Shown piece after piece: positions 27,950 through 37,604 of a stretch of DNA of 64,000 bases. Source of the DNA: Victivallales bacterium (GTDB taxonomy: Bacteria; Verrucomicrobiota; Lentisphaeria; Oligosphaerales; Oligosphaeraceae). A program made the translations under genes and the position numbers. Where the stretch lies: contig JAGCSE010000090.1 in assembly GCA_017964325.1 (NCBI GenBank), forward strand, positions 1-64,000, given 5' to 3'. The notes below the pieces were generated by a model, which made no database searches, was not told where the DNA came from, and saw nothing but the letters and a program-made list of their open reading frames with translations. The first letter of the stretch is position 1. Each line of letters starts with the position of its first letter.

Positions 27950-30211
27950 ATGAAAAAAGCGTTTCTGGTTCCTGTTTTGTATATGCTGGCCATGCTGTTA
28001 TGCTGCGGCCAGGAGGTGATGCCTGTCTGGTTTGAGCAGATCAAGGCGCCGAGCGGTGTGAGCCGTGAGGCTTTTGCACGGCTTACCAAGGATTTGCACA
28101 AGGGGTTGAAGGAGAAGAAAAGTGCGCGGACGCTGTCCGAGCTGGCTCCAGAAGACGCCTCGCCGCGTATCGTGTTCGTCACCATCGGCGAGGACAAATG
28201 GCCTTGCAGGTCGTATATCGGGACGGGGTATTCGTTGCGCGATGCCTTGGAGAAGGCGTTGGATTTTCTGTATCGCGCGGAGAAGGCTCGCATCGATGAT
28301 TTGCATAACCAGTTGAAATCCATGATTGAGCAAGCCCGGGCAGAGGAAGTGGAGTTTCGCAGGGAGGTGGAGAAGGCACGTCGCGAGAAGCGGAAGCCCA
28401 GGCCGCAGGAGGAGATACAGAGGACGGTCATCGGAAAGGATTGGTATGAGCGGGACAAAGACCCTGGCGCATGGACATGGCTGAAATTGGAAGTCGTCCA
28501 ATATGCGAAACCTGCGGAAGGCTTCCAGATGGACGGGACGAAAATCGCGTTGGGGAGCCTGGTCGGGCTGGCGTTCAGCGTGAAGTCGGGCTTTGCGTTT
28601 ACGCCGTCGCAGATGACGGGGCGCTGCCTATTGACGGAGGAGCGTTTTCTTGCATTGCAGCAGGTCGGCAATTTCCTTGCGGACACGCTGAATCTGCTTG
28701 CGTTGAAGAACTGGATGGAACTGTGCTCCATGAAGGGGCCGCACGCCGTATCCCTTTTTGAATTGGACAGTTACTTTACGGACGGTGAGACGGTTACGCC
28801 GTTGTATCGTGGTCATCCATATCCGAAATTGCCGTCATCTGATGATTGCCTTTCGGCGGCGACAGATTGTGGCAAAGCGATTCTTGCATGCTTGGACAAG
28901 ACGGACGGCACGCTGAAAATACCGTTCCCCGACTGGTTTCCAGAAGGGGAGAACGGTCATGAGGAATTGGGCAGCCAATGTGAATTGGTGATCGCCTATT
29001 GCCGTCTTGCTATGGAGAGCGGAGACGGCGGCTGGCTGGAGGCGGCGAAACTGGCGTTCAAGCCGATTGCCGCTGCGGCCATGCGGTACGGAAAGGAACG
29101 TCAATGTTTGACAATCGTCGAGGATGAAGAACTTCCAGAAGGCTCTCTTGCGGTTCCGCGCAAGATCAGCCATTTGCGGACGAATGCGCTGGCGACTTTG
29201 GCGATGGATGAAATGGCGACAGTCATGGGGGAAGCGGCGGACAAGGTGTTCTTGCGTGATTTACGATTGCTGACGGAACATGTTGCGAGACAGGCACAAC
29301 CGCTTGGCGGTTTTTTGCAGCAGCGGATCATTCCCACGGAGGAGGTGAAATTGGCGAGCCTGGCGGATTTGACGTCACGTCTTGAGGCGGAGGCTTTGGC
29401 GACGCTGGCGGTCCATCGCGGGGCGAATCGCTTTAAGGACATGGTATGGATGGACTTGTCAGACAAAAGTCTGGACTATTTGGTTGCGGAGTTGAAGCGA
29501 ACGGACATCCTGCAATATCCGTTGTCCCCTTGGTTGACGGAGGCGCTGATCTGCCATTACCGCAACAGTGGCGACTACATGGATGAAATGGCGCGTCTTA
29601 TGGTCGCGGCGGATGCGGCCCGCGAGGCGCGTCCGATTCTTGTTGACCATTTTGGAATCGTGAAGGACTGGCCGAGCATGACGGCCGCTGCGGAGCATTC
29701 GTGGGTGTTGGCTGCGCTGGCGGACCGTTTCGGTAGTCGTGGCGAGTCGGACCGCGCGAAGGCGATGCTTCATTCCGCACTGCCGTATCTTGTGTTCCAA
29801 AGTCAAGCGCGGATGGACTTTGCGACGGCTTCGGCGTTGGCGCGCCCGATGTTCTATCTTGGCTTCTTCCGCGACCATCTGGAAGATTTTGGATTTGATT
29901 TGAGCGGTCAGGCGACGCAGATGTTGAGCCTTCTGCGGATGCGTCAAATACTGAAAACGCATTTTGGCGGAAATATTCCGCCGAATGAAATTGAATATGT
30001 GAACAAGGAACTGGCCTCCCTGAAAGATTTGTATGATGTGCATCCGAGCGTGCTGTTGACGGATCTGCTTGTCAATGATGCGACAGTGGCAGGGCAGCAC
30101 CGTGATTTCAGCGGCGTGTTGACGGATAAGACGAAGGAGAAGGTCCGTGGAAAGGACATGACAAAGCAGGGGCAGCGTCAGAAGCCTGTCCGCAAGAGGA
30201 AGAAGAAATAG
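27950..30211 (+). CDS. Secreted protein of unknown function, probable alpha-helical toroid
   Basis: A 753-residue exported protein not assigned to a family. The ATG at 27950 sits about 10 bases after GGGGA and starts a signal peptide (MKKAFLVPVLYMLAMLLCCG). Residues 30-100 form a compact domain (IVFVTIGEDKWPCRSYIGTGYSLRDALEKAL), then a charged helical stretch rich in Glu/Arg/Lys (about 105-155). Residues about 250-690 are a run of paired amphipathic helices (CGKAILACLDKTDGTL, ALATLAMDEMATVMGEAAD, AAAEHSWVLAALADRFGSRG) that resemble six-hairpin glycosidase-like toroids. That is inference from pattern only. The C-terminus is very basic (KKPVRKRKKK-like). A GT4 gene follows. Confidence 0.55.
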   Translation: MKKAFLVPVLYMLAMLLCCGQEVMPVWFEQIKAPSGVSREAFARLTKDLHKGLKEKKSARTLSELAPEDASPRIVFVTIGEDKWPCRSYIGTGYSLRDALEKALDFLYRAEKARIDDLHNQLKSMIEQARAEEVEFRREVEKARREKRKPRPQEEIQRTVIGKDWYERDKDPGAWTWLKLEVVQYAKPAEGFQMDGTKIALGSLVGLAFSVKSGFAFTPSQMTGRCLLTEERFLALQQVGNFLADTLNLLALKNWMELCSMKGPHAVSLFELDSYFTDGETVTPLYRGHPYPKLPSSDDCLSAATDCGKAILACLDKTDGTLKIPFPDWFPEGENGHEELGSQCELVIAYCRLAMESGDGGWLEAAKLAFKPIAAAAMRYGKERQCLTIVEDEELPEGSLAVPRKISHLRTNALATLAMDEMATVMGEAADKVFLRDLRLLTEHVARQAQPLGGFLQQRIIPTEEVKLASLADLTSRLEAEALATLAVHRGANRFKDMVWMDLSDKSLDYLVAELKRTDILQYPLSPWLTEALICHYRNSGDYMDEMARLMVAADAAREARPILVDHFGIVKDWPSMTAAAEHSWVLAALADRFGSRGESDRAKAMLHSALPYLVFQSQARMDFATASALARPMFYLGFFRDHLEDFGFDLSGQATQMLSLLRMRQILKTHFGGNIPPNEIEYVNKELASLKDLYDVHPSVLLTDLLVNDATVAGQHRDFSGVLTDKTKEKVRGKDMTKQGQRQKPVRKRKKK

Positions 30212-30288
30212 GATAGGCGACGGGGCAGGTCAGGGCAAGGGAATGTTTGGGAATGGTTCGCCGGGGAGGATTGAGATGAACAGGTTTT

Positions 30289-31464
30289 ATGGAAGAATTC
30301 GGATTAGACATATTGCACGTAGTGGAAGCGTGCGGCGGCGGTGTGCGGCGCCACTTGAAGCTGATCATGCCTGAGCTGGTAAAGCGCGGGATGCGTTGCG
30401 GCGTGTTTGCGTTCGGTGCTCGCTATGATCGCGATTTCCCTTCGGATCTCGATGAATTCAAGGCACTTGGATGCAAGGTGTGGTCATTGCCGACAAAAGG
30501 CGGCGGCATTGGTATGGCGTGGGCGGCTGTGAGAAAGCTTCGCCGCATCCTGCGGGAGGTGCGGCCGCAGGCGATGCACCTTCATTCGAGCGTGGCGGGA
30601 CTTGTCGGGCGGCTGGCGTGCGGCGCATTGCCTGGCGTGAAAGTCGTGTATTCGCCCCATGCGTTTGCGGTGCATCCGAGTCTGCCGCTGCGTGTGCGGG
30701 TGATTGTCCGCATCATCGAGCAGTGGGGGGCGCAGCGGACGAATGCGTATGTTTTCGTCGGCCGTTCGGAAATCAATGATGCGAACATCCTGTGCCTTCC
30801 GCCTGAAAAGTTCCATTTGATTGAGAACGGCTTGTCGGAGGACTACTGCGGGATGTTGCTGCCGAGGGATGAGGCGAGACGGCAGTTGGGGCTGGCGGCG
30901 GACGAAAAGTGGGCGGTTGTGCCATGCCGTCTTGCGCCGCAGAAAGGCTTGCATCAAGTCCTTGCGGCGTTGGAGCGCTGCCATGGCGAAAACGGCGGAC
31001 AATTGCGTGTGATGTTCTGTGGCGACGGTCCGCAGAAAGATGAGCTGGTGGCTTTGGCCGCCAGTCTCGGCGTATCGGAGCGTGTGAGCTTTCCAGGCGT
31101 CGTGCCGAATCTATCGACGTTGCTGAATGCGTTTGACATGGCGGTGCTGCCGTCATTGTATGAAGGGCTTTCATACGTTCTGCTGGAATGTCTTGCGGCG
31201 GGCGTGCCGCTCGTGGTGAGCGACATTTTGGCGAATGTGCCACGGCCTGATTTGCGGCAGACGTTGCAGACGTTTGAGGTGGGCGATGTCGATACGCTGG
31301 CGGAGGAGATTGAGAAGACGATTGGCAATCCGCAGTGGGCGAAGGAGCGGGCTGAGTTCGGTGTGCAGTTCATGAAAAACGATTTCCGTCTGTCGAATCA
31401 GGCGGATAAGTTGATGGTTTTGTATAATGGCCTGTTGAGAAGCGGGTCAAAGACGGGGCTTTGA
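30289..31464 (+). CDS. GT4-family glycosyltransferase
   Basis: A 391-residue GT-B fold retaining glycosyltransferase, probably for a cell-surface glycan. The N-terminal domain shows LDILHVVEACGGGVRRHL and PQAMHLHSSVAGLVGRLA; the C-terminal nucleotide-sugar domain shows VPCRLAPQKGLHQVLAALE, VMFCGDGPQKDEL, and the EX7E region SLYEGLSYVLLECLAAGVPLV. A better ribosome binding site (GGGGAGGA) precedes an out-of-frame ATG at 30276 that opens a 32-codon frame; the enzyme's own ATG has only AGG nearby. Its stop overlaps the fabI start by one base, so the two are coupled. Confidence 0.9.
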   Translation: MEEFGLDILHVVEACGGGVRRHLKLIMPELVKRGMRCGVFAFGARYDRDFPSDLDEFKALGCKVWSLPTKGGGIGMAWAAVRKLRRILREVRPQAMHLHSSVAGLVGRLACGALPGVKVVYSPHAFAVHPSLPLRVRVIVRIIEQWGAQRTNAYVFVGRSEINDANILCLPPEKFHLIENGLSEDYCGMLLPRDEARRQLGLAADEKWAVVPCRLAPQKGLHQVLAALERCHGENGGQLRVMFCGDGPQKDELVALAASLGVSERVSFPGVVPNLSTLLNAFDMAVLPSLYEGLSYVLLECLAAGVPLVVSDILANVPRPDLRQTLQTFEVGDVDTLAEEIEKTIGNPQWAKERAEFGVQFMKNDFRLSNQADKLMVLYNGLLRSGSKTGL

Positions 31465-32285
31465 TGTCATTTCTGCAATTGGAAAATAGGAACATCGTGG
31501 TGATGGGCGTGGCAAACCGCCGCAGCGTGGCGTGGGCAGTCGCGAAAGTCCTTCGCGAGAACGGCGCGAACATCCTCTATGTGTTCAAAGACAAGGAACT
31601 TATGGACCGAAACCGAAGTTTGGTCGGTGCGGAGGCCCCCGCCATCGTCTGCGATGTGGAGAGTGAAGCGGACGTGCAGTCGTTCGGCGAACGTGTGCAG
31701 GCGGTGTTTCCCGTCGTACATGGATATGTCCATTCGATTGCGTTTGCGAACTATTCAGAAGGGATGAAGCCGTTTCATGAAACATTGCGGAAGGATTTCC
31801 TTCAGGCTGTGCAAATATCGTGTTTCTCGCTGGTTGAGACGGCGAATCAATTGAAGGGACTGTTGAGTCCAGATGCCTCGATTGTTACCATCAGCATATC
31901 GACGACGCGGATGGCGTCAGAGAACTACGGCTACATGGGGCCGATCAAGGCGGCGTTGGATTCATCGGTGGCGTTTTTGGCGAAGTCGCTGAATGGCGAA
32001 GGGCGTGAATCTGTTCGTGTCAACGCTGTCGGACCAGGGCTGTTGAAGACGTCGTCTTCGGCTGGAATACCAGGCTACATCGATGCGTATCTCTATGCAG
32101 AGCAGGTAATTCCGCGAAAGCGGGCGTTGGAGACGGAGGAGCCGGCGAATGTGGTGGCATTTTTGTTGTCGCCGCGATCAAGCGGCGTGAACGCACAGAC
32201 AATCGTGGTCGATGCAGGAATGTCCGTCAATTATTTCGACCGAGGGGTCGTCCGCACCGTTACTGGCGGAAATCATCAATCATAA
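31464..32285 (+). CDS. fabI: Enoyl-ACP reductase FabI
   Basis: Last reduction step of fatty-acid elongation, an SDR enzyme of 273 residues. The nucleotide-binding start GVANRRSVAWAVAKVLRENGA is diagnostic of FabI. The catalytic Tyr-x6-Lys is in NYGYMGPIKAAL, and the C-terminal PLGR-like region reads VIPRKRALETEEPANVVAFLLS. It starts at an ATG overlapping the preceding stop (TGATG); a TTG one codon earlier is less likely. Coupling to a glycosyltransferase suggests a lipid or LPS-related operon. Confidence 0.9.
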   Translation: MSFLQLENRNIVVMGVANRRSVAWAVAKVLRENGANILYVFKDKELMDRNRSLVGAEAPAIVCDVESEADVQSFGERVQAVFPVVHGYVHSIAFANYSEGMKPFHETLRKDFLQAVQISCFSLVETANQLKGLLSPDASIVTISISTTRMASENYGYMGPIKAALDSSVAFLAKSLNGEGRESVRVNAVGPGLLKTSSSAGIPGYIDAYLYAEQVIPRKRALETEEPANVVAFLLSPRSSGVNAQTIVVDAGMSVNYFDRGVVRTVTGGNHQS

Positions 32286-32326
32286 GTACAATAAAATCAA
32301 TAAATAAAGAATTATGAGGTAAGAAA

Positions 32327-33511
32327 ATGACAGAGAATCTATTGGCATTGGAAAATGCTCACGTCCTTCATACGTATAACCGCAACATGGTAGTTACACG
32401 CGGTGAAGGCTCTTACGTGTGGGACGGCGACGGGAATAAGTACCTTGATTTCACGTCGGGCATATCTGTCTGCAATCTAGGGCATTGCCATCCACGGCTG
32501 ACAAAGGTCATCGCCGAACAGGCGGCGAAGCTCGTGCATTGCTCCAATTATTTCATCAACGAATACACGCCAAAGCTTGCGCAGACGATTGCTGAACATT
32601 CGTTCGGCGGTCGCTGTTTCTTCGGCAATTCTGGTGCGGAGGCGAACGAAGGCATGATTAAATTCGCCCGCAAGTGGGGCTGGCTGAACGGCGGCCGCAA
32701 TGAAATAATCTGTATGGACAACTCGTTCCATGGTAGGACATTAGGGACGTTGGCGGCAACGGGCCGCTCCAAATACCGTGAAGGTTTCGGCCCTGATATG
32801 CAGGGCTTTTCATTCGCGAATCTGAACGATTTGGATTCTGTAAAGGCGCTGATTACCGACAAGACGGTGGCTGTGATGCTGGAGCCCGTCCAAGGGGAGG
32901 GCGGCGTGCTGCCCGTTGAGCGCGATTTCTTCCGCGACTTGCGTAAGTTGTGCGATGAAAAGAAATTGTTGCTTCTCTTGGACGAAGTGCAGTGTGGCAT
33001 GGGCCGCACGGGCACGTATTTCGCCTACGAACGCTTTGGTGTGAAGCCAGATGCGATGTCGATGGCGAAAGCCATTGCAAATGGTCTGCCGATGGGCGTG
33101 TTTGAAGTGCGGCAGGAGTACGGCGACGTGCTCCAGCCAGGCAATCACGGTACGACTTTCGGCGGCAATCCATTGATTTCAGCGGTGGCCTGCGAAGTCT
33201 TCAAAATCATGCAGGAAGAAAACATCATCGAAAACGTACGGACACAATCCATGCGTTTGTTCAACGGATTGAACGAATTGCAAAAACAGCATGAGTTTGT
33301 GCGCGATGTCCGCGGCTATGGTCTGATGGTGGGCGTCGAGATGGACACGAAGGAACGCATGTCGAAAATCTACGCAGCCTGCAAGGCGAAAGGGCTGCTT
33401 GTGCTAACGGCTGGTGAGTCAGTGCTGCGGCTGATGCCGCCGCTGAATGTGACGGCGGAGCAGATTGACGCGGGCTTGGAGATCATAGGTGCCTCTTTCA
33501 AAGAGGCTTAA
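32327..33511 (+). CDS. argD: Acetylornithine aminotransferase ArgD
   Basis: A 394-residue class III PLP aminotransferase of arginine (and possibly lysine) synthesis. Visible are YLDFTSGISVCNLGHCHP, FGNSGAEANEGMIKFAR, FHGRTLGTLAATG, LEPVQGEGGVLPV, and LLLDEVQCGMGRTG. The PLP-binding Lys is in DAMSMAKAIANGLPMG. GAGG stands 8 bases before the ATG. The neighbouring class III enzyme GabT would share many motifs, but FVRDVRGYGLMVGVEM and the length fit ArgD best. Confidence 0.92.
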   Translation: MTENLLALENAHVLHTYNRNMVVTRGEGSYVWDGDGNKYLDFTSGISVCNLGHCHPRLTKVIAEQAAKLVHCSNYFINEYTPKLAQTIAEHSFGGRCFFGNSGAEANEGMIKFARKWGWLNGGRNEIICMDNSFHGRTLGTLAATGRSKYREGFGPDMQGFSFANLNDLDSVKALITDKTVAVMLEPVQGEGGVLPVERDFFRDLRKLCDEKKLLLLLDEVQCGMGRTGTYFAYERFGVKPDAMSMAKAIANGLPMGVFEVRQEYGDVLQPGNHGTTFGGNPLISAVACEVFKIMQEENIIENVRTQSMRLFNGLNELQKQHEFVRDVRGYGLMVGVEMDTKERMSKIYAACKAKGLLVLTAGESVLRLMPPLNVTAEQIDAGLEIIGASFKEA

Positions 33512-33522
33512 GGGATGATGGG

Positions 33523-33563
33523 CTAGATTTTCTAGAGTTACTGAACTACTCTAGAAAATCTAG
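33523..33563 (+). terminator. 16-bp perfect hairpin after argD
   Basis: CTAGATTTTCTAGAGT (33523-33538) pairs exactly with ACTCTAGAAAATCTAG (33548-33563) around a 9-base loop, 11 bases past the argD stop. The trailing sequence GGTTCTGTCATTTCTC has no clean U-run, so it is a probable but atypical terminator or a stabilising stem. Confidence 0.55.
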
Positions 33564-33601
33564 AAGGTTCTGTCATTTCTCGCCGCAATGGAATATTAGC
33601 A

Positions 33602-34579
33602 ATGAACATAAATTCCCAGTTGCCTGATTCGCAAAAGCTTGAAAAACATTGGCAGGAGGGCAAACTTCCGTGTCCCGAATGCGGTCATGCCCTGCCGCTG
33701 GGGTCGCTCTCGCTCATGAAATTCAATGAGTGCCCCAAATGCCATGCCAATTTTTTCGCCCCGCAGAAAATAAAGGACTACTATCTTTTCGAACCTGCGG
33801 GCGGCGGTGGCATGGGGTCCGTCTATAAGGCTGTCTCTCCCAAATACAAAGGACGGCTTCTCGCAGTGAAAATCCTCTCACGGGACGAACGCTCCAACCC
33901 GTCTAACATCCTTGCCATTCTTAATGAAGCGCGCATCTCATCCCGCTTCAAGGATTCCGAATATCTCGCCGCCTGTCTCGATTCAGGCTATGACAACGAT
34001 GAATATTTTACCGTCATGCCGTTCGTTTCAGGCGAACGGCTTGACAAGCGAATCACCCGCCTGAACAGACTGCCCGAACAAGAAGTCATTGTCATCGCGC
34101 TCCATGTTCTTGCGGCTGAACAGCATATCTATAACTGTGGTTACCTTTTCCGCGACCTCAAGCCCGAAAACATCATCATTAATGGACGAGGCTACGCCAT
34201 TCTCATCGACTTCGGTCTTTGCATGACGCGCGAACACGCACTCCATCCTGACGAAGAATATGTCTCCGGTTCTCCGTACTACATTCCTCCTGAAAGGCTT
34301 ACAGGTTCAGGCGAAGACGCGTCATCCGAAATTTACTCTCTGGGCATGGTCATGTATCAGGCCCTCATGGGCAAGACGTTTTTCGACGCGGCGGAAATCG
34401 ACTCCCTAGCCAAACGACATCTCTCGAAAATCCGTCTTTCCGTCGAGTCCAAGCTGGATGGCATCAATCCCGCGCTTGCAAAGATTCTCGCCAAGATGCT
34501 CGCCCAGAAGCAGGAGGACAGGCCGCAGTCCTTCCAAGAAGTCTTCGGAATGCTGCAACCACTGCTAAATACCAAATAG
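33602..34579 (+). CDS. Zinc-ribbon Ser/Thr protein kinase
   Basis: A 325-residue Hanks-type kinase without membrane segments. An N-terminal zinc ribbon is formed by CPEC (Cys24, Cys27) and CPKC (Cys44, Cys47). The kinase domain starts at residue 58 with the glycine loop GGGGMGSVYKA, the ATP-binding Lys90 (LAVKIL) and DFG at 203-205. The catalytic loop reads FRDLKPEN, so the His of HRD is replaced by Phe183 while Asp185 is kept; activity is still expected. Codons ending in C are commoner than in neighbouring genes, which hints at a different origin. The target is unknown; the LRR surface-protein gene is next. Confidence 0.88.
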   Translation: MNINSQLPDSQKLEKHWQEGKLPCPECGHALPLGSLSLMKFNECPKCHANFFAPQKIKDYYLFEPAGGGGMGSVYKAVSPKYKGRLLAVKILSRDERSNPSNILAILNEARISSRFKDSEYLAACLDSGYDNDEYFTVMPFVSGERLDKRITRLNRLPEQEVIVIALHVLAAEQHIYNCGYLFRDLKPENIIINGRGYAILIDFGLCMTREHALHPDEEYVSGSPYYIPPERLTGSGEDASSEIYSLGMVMYQALMGKTFFDAAEIDSLAKRHLSKIRLSVESKLDGINPALAKILAKMLAQKQEDRPQSFQEVFGMLQPLLNTK

Positions 34580-34730
34580 ACTTCTGGCAAATCTGGTTAC
34601 TGTAGTTTCTTTTTTCGATAGAATGATTGGAAAAATGTGAGATATATGTTATCTTAATTATAATAGATATTTGTCATAAAGTAAGCAATACAATTCAGCA
34701 TTGACGGTTTGTTGTAGTTTTCAATAATTT

Positions 34731-37604
34731 ATGGAAAAAATACGCATCATGAGAATCAATCGCAATATTGGTATCTTCTTGTTCCTTTGTCTTTTGGGGA
34801 CGGCTTCGATTCTGCGGGCGGATGAGCCGTGGGCTCCTTTCACCAATGCCTTTACCTATTTGTTAAATTTGGAGAATGGAGAACTCAAGATTCTGGATTT
34901 TAACATAGTGGAGCCTGTCTATGATCCGGATTCAGGAAACATTGTCGTGAAGGAAAATCCGTTTCAGGGGTTCTGGCTGACGGGGTTCGACCCAGAGTGG
35001 TTGGCGGCCAACGGCACTCCGACAGATGTGTACTTTATACCTGAATTCGTTATATATGATGAGGAGGACGATCATTATTATAACTATAAAATACGCGGTA
35101 TTGCGAATGACGCATTCAAGGGAAACACGGTCTTGAAGACTGTCGTCATTCCTAATATGGCCTATAATGATACTGGATTTATTCGATACATCTATATCGG
35201 GGAGCGGGCGTTTTCAGGCTGCACGTCCCTTGAGTCCATCAACATACCTAATGGCATCTATGAAATATGGAACGAAGCGTTTGCCGGGTGCACATCCCTC
35301 CAGTCCATTGTCCTTCCCGGCAGTATGGTCAAGTTGTACCCGAAGGCTTTCTTGAATTGCACATCCCTTTCAAATGTCGAGCTTTCCAGTTCCATCACAG
35401 ATATACGGGAAGACGCATTTTCAGGCTGTACGTCCCTGAAATCCATCGTCATCCCCGAAGGTATCGAGAAAGTGTGGAGCGGCGCATTTTCAGGCTGTAC
35501 ATCCTTGGAGTCCGTTGTCCTTCCAAATTCCATTAATATTATATATGACAGTACATTTAAAGATTGTACAGCATTAACGACCATTGAGTTCCCGAATTCA
35601 GTCAAAGAATTGTGGAATTTTGCATTTAAGGGTTGTACATCATTGAAGTCGTTCAACATTTCTGCAAACCTCAAGGAGATTTGCAGGGAGACCTTCGCTG
35701 GTTGCACGTCGCTTGAATCGTTGGTGATTCCGAATACGGTCACCTATTTGGGCAAGCGGGCATTCATGAACTGTACGTCGCTTGAATCCATCACGCTGTC
35801 ATCGTCACTTAGGGAGGAGGGGATATCCGAGGGAATCTTCAAGGGGGATACGGCATTGACGACGGTCATCATTCCAAGTGGCATCAAACTGATTGGACCC
35901 GAGGCGTTTTCGGGTTGCACGGCATTGCCGGAAGTGACACTTCCCGACACGATTTCCAGCATCGGCGGCAAGGCGTTCTTCGGTTGCACGTCGCTTGCGA
36001 CCATCAGTATTCCGACTGCGGTCAAGATCATCGAGGCCGAGACGTTTAAAAACTGCGCGGCATTGTCGTCGGTTACCATTCCTTCCGGTGTTACGCAGAT
36101 TGGCACGGGGGCGTTTTCGGGTTGCACAACACTGTCGAGCGTGACGCTGCCGTCGAAACTGTCCACACTTGGCGAGAAGGCATTTATGGACTGCGCATCG
36201 CTTGCGACCATCAGCATTCCATCAACAGTCAAAAGCATTGGAACAGCGACGTTTAAGGGGTGCGAGGAGCTGATGTCGGCAACGATTCCTTCAACAGTTA
36301 CGGAGATTGGCGCGGAGGCGTTTTCTGGTTGCACATCGTTGCCGAATGTGACATTGCCGTCGAAATTGACTCAACTTGGTGACAAGGCGTTCATGCACTG
36401 CACGTCGCTTGCGACCATCAGTATTCCGTCAACAGTCAAAAGCATTGGAACGGCAACATTTAAAGATTGCGCGGGATTGACGTCCGCCACGATTCCATCG
36501 GCAGTCACGGAGATTGGCGCGGAGGCGTTTGCGGGCTGCACGTCACTGCCGAGCGTGACACTGCCATCGAAATTAATTCAACTTGGCGATAAGGCGTTTA
36601 TGAACTGCACATCGCTTGCGGCCATCAGCATTCCGTCAACAGTCAAAAGCATTGGAACTGCGACATTTAAGGGGTGTACGGGATTGACGTCTGTTGTCAT
36701 TCCGGAAGGCGTCACGGAAATCGGTCCGGAAGCATTTGCAGGTTGCACGTCATTGACTGAAGTAACGTTGCCTTCTACTCTTATCACATTAGGCGACAAT
36801 GCGTTTGCCGGCTGCACGTCGCTTTCGTCCATCGTCATTCCTGCTGGAGTCACGAGCATTGGGGCTTCGGCTTTCAAAGGTTGCACAGGGCTGGAATCGA
36901 TTGACATTTCTGAAGGAGTGAAAGAAATTGGTGCCGAAGCGTTTGCCGGCTGCAACGGCCTTACGGCTGTCACGATTTCCGCTTCGGTTGAACAAATCGG
37001 GCAGAATGCATTTGCCAATTGTTCCCAGTTGAGCGAAGTGACGTTTACGGGAGAGGTGCCGTTCTTCAACATGGATGGCGGCTTTCCGTTTGCGAGGCCG
37101 GTTGTGTTCCATGTTACGCATGGACATGGATGGGAGGAATGGGCGGCTCCTGAAAACGTCACGGTTATGTTCAATATGTCGATGGAACTGGAATTGAAGA
37201 AAGGCTGGAATCTTTGCTCAATTCCGTTCATTCCGGACAATGACAGCGCCGCCAAGTTATCGGCGCAAGGTGTCTTCTGGGGATGGTCCGCCGGTCGTTT
37301 CGGCCTTCTGGAAAGCGTTACCCAGGGGCAGGGCTTCTGGATGTTCTGCGAAAACGACTGCATATTGGAATTGTCCGGCGGTGAGAAAGGCAAGCGTAAT
37401 GGAGGGCGTCGAGGCGAATTTTCCGCTATGTCCGTTGCTGTTTTGAGGCGCGGGTGGAATCTGGCGGGAAAAGGCGTTGCGGGAGAAATATCGGGAGCGT
37501 CGTCGGTCTTTGCCGTGGAGGATGGTGTCATGGAGCGTGTTGAGAAGACGGTGGACGAATATGATTTGGAGCTTGGTAAGGGATATTGGATATTTGTGCC
37601 ATAA
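34731..37604 (+). CDS. BspA-like leucine-rich-repeat surface protein
   Basis: A 957-residue exported protein. Signal peptide residues 7-30 (RINRNIGIFLFLCLLG); an ATG at 34749 is an equally good start. From about residue 125 to 770 it consists of some 27 repeats of 23 residues with the TpLRR/LRR_5 pattern AFxGCTSLxxIxIPxxVxxIG. A block of three repeats (69 codons, 207 bp) is almost copied three times between 36200 and 36830. The last 140 residues are a different domain, KKGWNLCSIPF ... GFWMF ... RGWNLAGKG ... GYWIFVP, shared with the protein at 45629. BspA-type LRR proteins mediate adhesion; that role is inference here. Confidence 0.88.
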   Translation: MEKIRIMRINRNIGIFLFLCLLGTASILRADEPWAPFTNAFTYLLNLENGELKILDFNIVEPVYDPDSGNIVVKENPFQGFWLTGFDPEWLAANGTPTDVYFIPEFVIYDEEDDHYYNYKIRGIANDAFKGNTVLKTVVIPNMAYNDTGFIRYIYIGERAFSGCTSLESINIPNGIYEIWNEAFAGCTSLQSIVLPGSMVKLYPKAFLNCTSLSNVELSSSITDIREDAFSGCTSLKSIVIPEGIEKVWSGAFSGCTSLESVVLPNSINIIYDSTFKDCTALTTIEFPNSVKELWNFAFKGCTSLKSFNISANLKEICRETFAGCTSLESLVIPNTVTYLGKRAFMNCTSLESITLSSSLREEGISEGIFKGDTALTTVIIPSGIKLIGPEAFSGCTALPEVTLPDTISSIGGKAFFGCTSLATISIPTAVKIIEAETFKNCAALSSVTIPSGVTQIGTGAFSGCTTLSSVTLPSKLSTLGEKAFMDCASLATISIPSTVKSIGTATFKGCEELMSATIPSTVTEIGAEAFSGCTSLPNVTLPSKLTQLGDKAFMHCTSLATISIPSTVKSIGTATFKDCAGLTSATIPSAVTEIGAEAFAGCTSLPSVTLPSKLIQLGDKAFMNCTSLAAISIPSTVKSIGTATFKGCTGLTSVVIPEGVTEIGPEAFAGCTSLTEVTLPSTLITLGDNAFAGCTSLSSIVIPAGVTSIGASAFKGCTGLESIDISEGVKEIGAEAFAGCNGLTAVTISASVEQIGQNAFANCSQLSEVTFTGEVPFFNMDGGFPFARPVVFHVTHGHGWEEWAAPENVTVMFNMSMELELKKGWNLCSIPFIPDNDSAAKLSAQGVFWGWSAGRFGLLESVTQGQGFWMFCENDCILELSGGEKGKRNGGRRGEFSAMSVAVLRRGWNLAGKGVAGEISGASSVFAVEDGVMERVEKTVDEYDLELGKGYWIFVP
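36200..36830 (+). repeat. 207-bp higher-order repeat inside the LRR gene
   Basis: The word CTTGCGACCATCAG and its context recur at about 36201, 36408 and 36615, exactly 207 bases apart. Each unit encodes three 23-residue LRRs, pointing to recent tandem duplication. Confidence 0.8.
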
